Shown one piece after another: positions 56,966-64,000 of a stretch of DNA of 64,000 nt; position 1 is the stretch's first letter; each line of letters opens with the position of its first letter. A program made the translations under genes and the position numbers. Below the pieces are notes generated by a model, which worked only from the letters and a program-made list of their open reading frames with translations, was not told the origin of the DNA and made no database searches. The stretch is from Zychaea mexicana (taxonomy: Eukaryota > Mucoromycota > Mucoromycetes > Mucorales > Lichtheimiaceae), in the NCBI RefSeq assembly GCF_025766255.1, contig NW_026516820.1:25491-89490 (forward strand), read 5' to 3'.

Positions 56966-57865
56966 GCAGCAGAAGGTCGCGTACAGACAGTGAAACCAGC
57001 TGAAATTGCCATGCAGGCGGTGCAAGATGCACGCCAGGTCTGTGCCTCCTGTCTAGGCCGGGACGCTCCAACCATTTCAATCCAAGAACAGCCCAACCTT
57101 TCCCTGACTTTTATGCCCCACGTGCTGCATCGCATGTTGTTTGAATCTACCATGATTACCTTACGCGCGCGTATGCTTCAACAACAATACGAACAACAGC
57201 AGCATCACAGCAGTAATAGCCCATGGAAAGCGCTATTCGATCGTGCGTTCCAACGTAGAAATAACAGCCCACTCGATTCCATACAGTTGGACATTTTCGG
57301 TGGACCAACAAGCATCGGATTTCGTCTGCAGAGTCCAGCACCGTTATTACCTAGCGATTTAAAACATGACATTCCACGTGATCCATTAGGGATCCCATCA
57401 TGTCCGTCTGTTCTAAGCCGAACTGAATCCACTACTTTACGCGACGATCTTGATATGCTTGAGGACGCTGAATGGCATGTATGGAGCGGCTGGCGTGCAG
57501 CTAAAACTATGGCGAGCCATTGGGGTGGCAATCTGGACGTTGTATCCATGGATGGCCTTGGATCCACCATGTATTTAGCATTGGATCGTGATACCTCACT
57601 CTTGGAACGCTATCCATCACGACGTACACTAAATTGTTCTGCTTATCATCTATTACGTCACCATCGTCGTTCAGCAGCTGCTGCTGCTATAGCTTCTACA
57701 GCGGCGCCCTTGACTTTGGCAGCCGCTGAGGACCAGTTGAATGCGTTTTTGGGTGCCATTGCGGATCCGTCTCATCAGCCCGCGTTTATACCGGCACGCA
57801 AGGACGAGATTTACCATTCTGTATCTTTGTCTGCGGCTGTTGCAGCTGCTGTAGGCCATGCTTAA
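55795..57865 (+). CDS. PDK/BCKDK-family mitochondrial protein lacking ATP-binding motifs (probable pseudokinase)
   Basis: Four exons, 55795-55878, 55976-56022, 56119-56483 and 56832-57865; 509 residues. The N terminus (LPRRLLASLWASQETRLSLS) is arginine-rich like a presequence. The N-terminal helical domain follows the mitochondrial dehydrogenase-kinase pattern: LCDELPIRYSHMLRLLSTL, DRAFNDLIRKLRQRQ, HINTVGLGIQFLTDQHLLW. The GHKL half keeps VKPAEIAMQAVQDARQVCAS, QPNLSLTFMPHVLHRMLFES and HWGGNLDVVSMDGLGSTMYL. The N-box position reads FESTMITLRARM where active kinases have E-x2-x-KNA. The G1 box (DxGxG) is replaced by a Pro/Leu stretch and the G2 site by SGWRAAKTMASH. Low-complexity inserts (Ala run, Gln run) are present. 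It probably cannot bind ATP normally and may act as a regulatory partner of the PDH or BCKDH complex. Confidence 0.75.
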
Positions 57866-58479
57866 ACCTATATGCTCATTCTTCTATATCCTTATATATA
57901 TTATGTATCTATATAGCCCGTCTCCCCCCACCCCCGACCTCTTTCCTATAAAACTCGCTTAACACTCATCGAACAAGCGAACCAGCACCTACACCGATTC
58001 ACATCCGCACACTCGATCAATTTCATGTTATGCCAGATCCTTCCACCACAGATAGCATCCTCTTCTTTTTACACTAATTACTTTAATACATGCTTCTTGT
58101 TTTTGAATGTTCTCTAAATAAAGTACAGTTACTTGTTTTTTTTTCTCATTTTGCATGATAATCGGTTGAGTTTACGAGGGTTGGCGGGGGATAAACACTA
58201 CATTTTTGCATGTAAACGCGAGATAAAAAAGCAGATCTACAAGCATATATTGTTATGGAATAAAAATGCATTGCTTTTTTTGGAGCGTGTGTGTTATATT
58301 TACAGCAGAGAAAGTAACAGTAAAAGAAAAATGCATGTTGGTGAGTTTTGCGTGTATAAATTGGACGTTTTCGTATATATGCGTGGTGTGTCCAGCAGCT
58401 CAAGATCCCATCAATTACAACAAGAAGGTAAGTTGCAAAGGCGGAAAAGAAAGCTGCAAGAACTGCCGGACAACCAAGG
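57866..58479. other. Convergent 3' region between PDK-like and PHF5A genes
   Basis: Holds both 3' UTRs with an AATAAA at 58127-58132. The 128-codon plus frame 58133-58519 is AT-rich, Tyr/Lys-rich and overlaps the PHF5A last exon, so it is not a gene. Confidence 0.55.
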
Positions 58480-59130
58480 TTATTGTTTCCCTTTGAAACC
58501 AAACTTTTTCCTCTCGTAAAACAAATCTAAAAGTTCAAGTAATCGTTTTAGTAAATTACATTGGTTGGTTTTTTTTTCGTCGCGTATTAATCATACAATC
58601 AGCACCAGCATCAACGCTCCACATTGAGAAGGAAAAACTCACCTGTTTTTGAGGATCCCAGATTTATAATTTTTGGACATCCTTCACGATCCTTTTCTAA
58701 ACGAGTACAGCCAACACAATAGTATGCATCGGAGACGCCTGGAGCGCCACAAATGACACATCGGCCCTGGAAAGAACCTATTAGAAGAATGAATGCCAGC
58801 GTTAATCAGAATTTGTAAGAGACAACGCACAGTAACTTTTTTTCTTTATAGTTCTTTTTAGAGAGAGAGAGAGTAATTGTATAGCTTACCGAAATTGCAC
58901 TCGTCGCAAATGCGCACCAACGTAGCGGGACGTACGTAACTATATATTAACAACAGAAAAATTGGTTGCGTTAAGCACTTCTTTTCTCTTTGTGAGAATC
59001 AGAACTAGAAAATAAATGAAATATACCTGTCACAAATGACACACTTGCCATCACACTTGTCACATAAACGACCAATGGCAATGCCAGGTTGTTTTCGGCA
59101 AAAGATCAAATCGGGATGATGCTTTGCCAT
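58480..59130 (-). CDS. PHF5A: PHF5A/Rds3/Ini1, SF3b complex subunit
   Basis: Four exons, 59027-59130, 58890-58939, 58777-58643 and 58526-58480 on the reverse strand; 111 residues, as expected (about 110). The sequence is nearly identical to family members: [106 protein letters not shown]. Its Cys residues bind three zinc ions in a knotted fold. The protein sits in the SF3b part of the U2 snRNP and helps hold the branch-point adenosine. The ending FKGKQ differs slightly from the usual FKKR. Confidence 0.95.
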
Positions 59131-61073
59131 GTTTTTAAAAAAAAGGGAAAGCTTCAATACAACGACTACGCAGCAGCACAGCTGCTGCTGCATTTTTTCA
59201 ATCACTGAAAGTTTGTGACGCTGTTTCAAAAAGCCCAAAGTGGAACCCTCTCGATGGAAACTATGTCCCGACCAATGAATGAGTCGGTCTACTTGCATAA
59301 TCAGTGTGGGGAGAAGAAATCACTATTCCTCCCACCCACGTACATTCTTCCAAATCAAAATCAATGGATCTGTCGCTGCTGCTACAGTGTATAAACAACT
59401 TGCTGTTTAGCCTGTTTCATGCCATACCTACATAACTATCCCCTTCTTTTCTGCTAGCAAACTCATTCTACAGTAATTTCTTTTCCTTTCTTCCATTCCA
59501 AAGCCTTCCGAATATTAGAACCCCAATACGACCACTCAATTACATCAATTCTCATTAAGTCTTATCGACTTTGTGATGCATTGAGGAACCCTGGCAAGAC
59601 AGGATCGCTAGTTTCTACTTGAACTCGCGTCTTTGTTCCAATGTTTTCATGAAATCATCTTTGCTATGCATCGTCGAGCTTCGTTCGTTACTTTTCTGCT
59701 TAATCTGTATCTACATACTTGCGAGCCTAATCAAATATATGGCTGTATAATAAGCTAAAAGTCATCCTTAGACTTAAACATGGTGAGAAATTTCGAAAAT
59801 ATTAAAATTAAAATGAGACTTCTTTTCTCTTGTCTATTGTTACTGATTGCTATCGGCTACATGTCTGTTTCCATCAGCAAGACTCGACAGGTTGGGTGCA
59901 AAAAATATTGAAAATTTAGATCAATAGTGCAAAGATGAACATATTTATCCCAAGATTACCATTGAAGAACGATTTGCTTCTGACACAAGTTTTAAACGAA
60001 AGTTGAATTTTAAAACAGCAAACGTGAATTGAATATATACTGCCAGACACGTTCCATACAATCCGAATAAAATAATTGAAAGCATCGATATAAACTGCTT
60101 ATTGCTGTGCAAAATATAGATAACGGCAGATTTTCGATTAACAATAGTCGGTAATGGTACTATAGTATACGTGACGGATACGTCGACCCTGTACCTGGTC
60201 AGATTGACACTGCATGTACTAGGTTTATAACCAGTAAAGCCGCTAATACAATCGAAGATTAAACGAAACTGGAGAGTGAAGAATTGGTGTGGTAAAGAAA
60301 ATAACAAGCCCGCTGTGAGTCAGGCATGGAGAAGCGCGGCTAGGATGTAGAAGCTATTACAAGTTGAGCCTAGAATAGCAGATATATATTGCCTGGTTGC
60401 ACATCTCGGATTGTGTTATGGAGAGCTAGTTAAACAACAATTCCATCTCATGATGAAGGACAAACGGGATAAGCGTCAGTAGTTCCAGCTATCAATGATT
60501 GCATGAGACAACTGGCTCCAGGAGCAATCAAAAACGAACATTCTCGTGTTTCTCTATTCAGATGACTAGCCAGGATTTGTACGAATGGTACTGTCTCAAC
60601 CTACTACCACTCGACGCCATTTTTGCGAAACTTGTCACACTGTTTACTGTATGTAGGAAACAAAAGTAGATTACGTTTAACATTGCTGTCGTAGCAAATG
60701 TTTATTTTTCAGCAGTTTATATTTTAAACGACAACGAGAAAGATCGGGGACCCAAACATGATGATAACAGCTTTTCATAACATTAAACCTAATACGAAAA
60801 TATATAAAGAAAAACACTGAAAACATCATCGTGAATATTATCATATAACACATCAAGAATCAAACAATATCTGCTTAACAGAATGAGTCGTTTACAGTCT
60901 CGCACGAAGGTCATGCTATTTCAGTACAACAACAGCAATTATTGATAGTATTGAGCATAATCATGTACTAACGCATATAGTATGACATCTGGGTGACCAA
61001 TGGTTGATATGCTTGGTTGTTCAGTAATGTGTGTTAAAGGAGTCTCTTTTACTTCTACTTGTAAAGATAGTAG
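59131..61073. other. AT-rich intergenic region, nothing recognised
   Basis: About 1.9 kb between PHF5A (start side) and the CN-hydrolase gene (3' side). The 120-codon minus frame 59945-60307 has a hydrophobic stretch but AT-driven composition and no supporting signals. Confidence 0.5.
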
Positions 61074-63160
61074 CTACACTTGGATTTGACCGCCCCGGCG
61101 ATATTTCACAACAGCATCATAGATAAGATAGAGTGTCGCTGCCGATCCTAAAGCTAAACATGAAAATCCAAACAAATCTCCTGTAAAGCCATACAAAGTC
61201 TTGCTGCGCTTCTGGATGGGTAAATAGAATAGATACTCTGCATCGTTCGTAACAGCTACTTGCTGAGAAAAGATGCCGTTCAATGTAGGTTCAAAAACAC
61301 CGGACAAGCTTTGCGATCCACAGCGGAGCACAGTGATTCCGTTTTCTACTGCTCGTAAGCTGTTGCTATTTGCGTGATACGTTCCTATAGGGCCTATAGT
61401 TTATATTCAGTGGCGTTGCTCTTTAAATATAATGCTTTTACCGCTTTAACGTGTTTTTTTAGAAGAGCAAGTAATATTTAAATACCCCATGTCCATGATG
61501 CCTGCAGCATTACATCAACATTATGTCTACTCGCTTGACGGATATACCACGGAAAGTTGTAATCAAAGCAGATTGCAGCACCGACACGTCCGAACTCTGG
61601 CGTATCCACGTATTGGATTTCTTCTTTTTTCGCCGGTTGTGGCTCCTATTATGCAGTAAGGTAATTTAGAGTCATTAGTAAAGCTATTTGTACCGATAGT
61701 AGTAAACCCAATAATATTGTGTACACATACAACGAATGGTACGGGATGGGCCTTATTGTAATTAATGGCAATTTCACCCTTTGGCGTTACTAGAACCAAC
61801 TTGTTCTCCAAAATGTTGGTTTCGTCGTCCTTGTCATAAGTAAGAGCAAGATACACTTGTTTTTCCAGGGCAAGATCTCGGGCCTTTTCAAGCAGATCAG
61901 CTTCTTCCTTTGGACTGCTCGCGGATCCCGTTTCCTCGGACCATACGATCAATTTGGCTCCTGCCTGTAGTTTAATCAATAAATGAAATTTTGCATGAGT
62001 ATTTTACGATAGGTTACACTGAGGTGTCGTTTCACCCCTACTTCCGCAAAAAATATATATACAAAGACCTACATTAGCAAGACTTGTGGATCGATTTAAC
62101 CATCGATCATGTTCTGTTTGCTGCTGCTGGTTTAGCAAACTTGGACCAATCACGCAGCCGACAGGAACGGTTTCAGGCACATAGTCAGGATACGCGACCT
62201 GGAAGAGCGAGCCTCGATTGATATTGATTTGCCAGCCCCCAATAATGGATAGTAGGGAGAGTAAAGCAGCATACCAGATGGCAGGATGCCAAAGCCATCC
62301 CTTCTCGGTGGTGGCGGTAGTGATAGGATGCGTTACAAGCTGTTGTTCTTCATCACCGTCGTTGTCGGCATTATTGCTGAACGCCGGCTTTTCGGAAGTT
62401 CGGCCGAACTCTTGGACGATCGTGGCAAATAACGCGAGCAAAAAGTCCACAGCGGGTCGTCCAGCAAACCACACTGCAGCCTGTACAATGTCTGGGAAGC
62501 CAGTAATGATACTGTTGGAGTATGTGAGGATATCGCCAGCGCCCATCAAATGGCCAAAAAGGGCAAGCCAGACGCCTGTAAATAAAAGCGGAAAAACCAA
62601 CACGCGTACAGCGACACGATCCTGCTGGTGACTAGCAAGGAAGTCAGCTGCGACTGGAACGCACACGTTGATACCAGCACCTAACGCAACCACTTGAATG
62701 AAGTGCATTTACCCATAACAGTGGCTCTTATTTAGTAAAAAAAATAGTTTGCTGATCGTTTCTTTGCTTCAATGGCAACGGTTAAAAAATATCCTTACCT
62801 AACGTCAACCACGGACGCTGGAATCGTTTCTCACTTTCAAGACCGTCTGGTACACCTAGAATGGAGATCCATAAAGACAAGACATTCACGACGAAAGCGA
62901 TAAAGACATTGAGCCATTGCTTGCGGGTATAATGAAGCAATAGTGCAAAGTAAAACACGGTTGCTGATGGAATGGACTGAGTGCCACTGGCAAACACGCT
63001 ACATAGTAAGGAACGAGAGAGGTGCCCTCGCAAATCAATACTTTTTCTTACTACAGCCACACCTTAAACAGCTATCTAGTTTTTCTTACCCCACAAAAAA
63101 CAGTGGTAATACGAGCCGATGGCCGATACTATATGATTTCAGCTTTTCAGTGATCGTCAT
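61074..63160 (-). CDS. Membrane-bound nitrilase-superfamily protein resembling apolipoprotein N-acyltransferase (Lnt)
   Basis: Six exons: 63090-63160, 62799-62998, 62073-62692, 61731-61964, 61486-61645, 61074-61393; 534 residues. About six membrane spans come first (YSIGHRLVLPLFFVGVFASG, LNVFIAFVVNVLSLWISILG, FPLLFTGVWLALFGHLMGAG and others). A carbon-nitrogen hydrolase domain follows with the catalytic Glu in LIVWSEET, the Lys in IAINYNKAHPVPF and the Cys in GRVGAAICFDYNFPWYIRQA, then MLQASWTWGPIGTYH, RAVENGITVLRCGSQS and a final membrane span near the C terminus. Span-hydrolase-span is the architecture of bacterial Lnt, which transfers an acyl chain to lipoproteins. Fungal homologues exist but their substrate is not clear to me. 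All three catalytic residues are present, so activity as an amidase or acyltransferase is expected. Confidence 0.85.
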
Positions 63161-63881
63161 AAAGTAAGAAAAGATGAACGTCAATTATACAGCATAGACT
63201 CGATTGTAAGTTCGGGTGAATCTTGGCGCTGTGCTCCTCCGCCAAGCTCTTTTATCATTCGTGTGGAATATACGATAGACGGTGCTACCTATATCAAATC
63301 AGACTTCAAAGGTGTTTCTAAATCATGTGCATGTATATACAATGTGTACTATCAAATGAAGCATTTACGTCTTGCTGTGCCATTAATCAAAAGCAAGGTT
63401 CTCATAGGTATAGCGTATATTATCACAGTTTAGGACCATGCCTCAAGTATCAACGCCGTTACTATTACAGTTGTATATGAGCAACAGTGACACATGCATT
63501 TGCAGATATTGGCACTCGTCGAACAGCTTTTTTACTATGATACGTTCTTCGATAATTGATGATGATGATGGATGGCGCCTTTTTAAAGCTCTTTTACATA
63601 AAAAGAATCTCCACCGGCACGCCAGAGATCGCACTTCTGGTTGTATAATCACTGAATGGATCGCTCTGTTCACGGAACCACACCGGTAAATGCACAATTC
63701 ATAATTTTCTTTCATAGAGAGGCTGGTCTCGTTTTCTGCAGCAAGCTGCTCCTCGAAAAGCATTTATCATAATAGTCAATTGATCAGCCCATGCTCAGGA
63801 TAGTTACAAACACTTCTTCAAGAGAGTAGAAACGAAATTAATAAACTTATTGTACACAAAGACAGAAGAAGACACATTTAT
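63161..63881. other. Intergenic with an unresolved exon-like stretch
   Basis: The plus frame 63438-63689 ends in a protein-like piece (LFKALLHKKNLHRHARDR, then IITEWIALFTEPHR) directly before a GTAAAT donor-like sequence, and another frame after TTGCAG reads ILALVEQLFYYDTFFDN. No coherent model resulted. AATAAATAAATG-like sequence on the reverse strand near 63870 suits the 3' end of the next gene. Confidence 0.35.
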
Positions 63882-64000
63882 TTATTGTTGCTTGCAAATG
63901 ACCGGCTTGTATATGAATCCTTCGTTCCTCAAAGGAGAGGTTGCTCTCCCTTGGTCTCCACAAGCCTCAGTTCCAAAGGAACCTACACCTCCCAATAACA
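63882..64000 (-). CDS. 3' end of an unidentified gene, cut by the window
   Basis: Minus-strand frame open to the window edge: LLGGVGSFGTEACGDQGRAT, then LRNEGFIYKPVICKQQ and a TAA, followed by AT-rich sequence with a poly(A)-signal-like AATAAA. Composition is protein-like. The family cannot be told from 38 residues. Confidence 0.45.
   Translation of the reverse strand, partial: LLGGVGSFGTEACGDQGRATSPLRNEGFIYKPVICKQQ

Noticed and set aside
58133..58519. 128-codon plus-strand frame
   Set aside because: Overlaps the last exon and intron of PHF5A on the other strand and is AT-driven.
59945..60307. 120-codon minus-strand frame with a hydrophobic stretch
   Set aside because: Amino-acid content follows the AT-rich base composition; no promoter, intron or homologue signal.
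1..64000. A biosynthetic cluster, a CRISPR-like array or a defence system
   Set aside because: Neighbouring genes belong to unrelated cellular functions, repeats are only microsatellites, and no tailoring or core synthase genes of secondary metabolism are present.

Overview
The window looks like nuclear DNA of an early-diverging filamentous fungus, most probably a Mucoromycota (Mucorales-like) species. Genes are close together and many are cut by short GT-AG introns, mostly about 50-110 nt. Proteins carry long Gln, Ser, Thr and Ala runs, promoters and leaders are CT-rich, and every recognisable gene is fungal or eukaryotic (PET127, RPB4, PHF5A, GET5, ornithine decarboxylase, an Atf1-type bZIP, F-box proteins). 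I saw no rRNA, no convincing tRNA, no CRISPR array, no intact transposon and no bacterial-style operon. The genus is inference only.

Layout. 0-11 kb: a ten-exon PET127 homologue (+) converges on a MYND-finger gene (-), followed by a large protein with two START-like domains and a C-terminal membrane anchor (+). 11-16 kb: a small tail-anchored acidic protein (-), a doubtful small gene, and an anion:cation-symporter-type MFS transporter (+) built partly from micro-exons. 16-22 kb: gene-poor, with an 85-residue CCHC zinc-knuckle protein and a decayed reverse-strand coding region. 22-34 kb: a histone-fold-like conserved fungal protein (+) converging on GET5 (-), then two divergent paralogous TPR/F-box/LRR proteins. 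34-40 kb: a degenerate Coq1-like polyprenyl synthase (Dlp1/PDSS2-like) and ornithine decarboxylase. 40-50 kb: sparse, with RPB4 (+) converging on a glycosyltransferase-LamG fusion (-). 50-58 kb: an Atf1-like bZIP factor, a small possibly myristoylated protein, and a mitochondrial PDK/BCKDK-family protein that has lost its ATP-binding motifs. 58-64 kb: PHF5A (SF3b subunit, -), a membrane-bound nitrilase-superfamily protein resembling apolipoprotein N-acyltransferase (-), and the 3' end of another gene.

The genes are mostly unrelated housekeeping and regulatory functions: mitochondrial RNA, quinone and dehydrogenase control, transcription and splicing, ubiquitin-related functions, and membrane lipid or glycan handling. 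No metabolic cluster is evident. The most unusual items are the PDK-family pseudokinase, the D-poor prenyl synthase, the Lnt-like CN hydrolase, the double-START anchored protein and the GT-LamG fusion. Exon boundaries were placed by hand from GT/AG signals, reading phase and remembered family sequence, and where I list exon sums they are divisible by three. They have not been checked against RNA.
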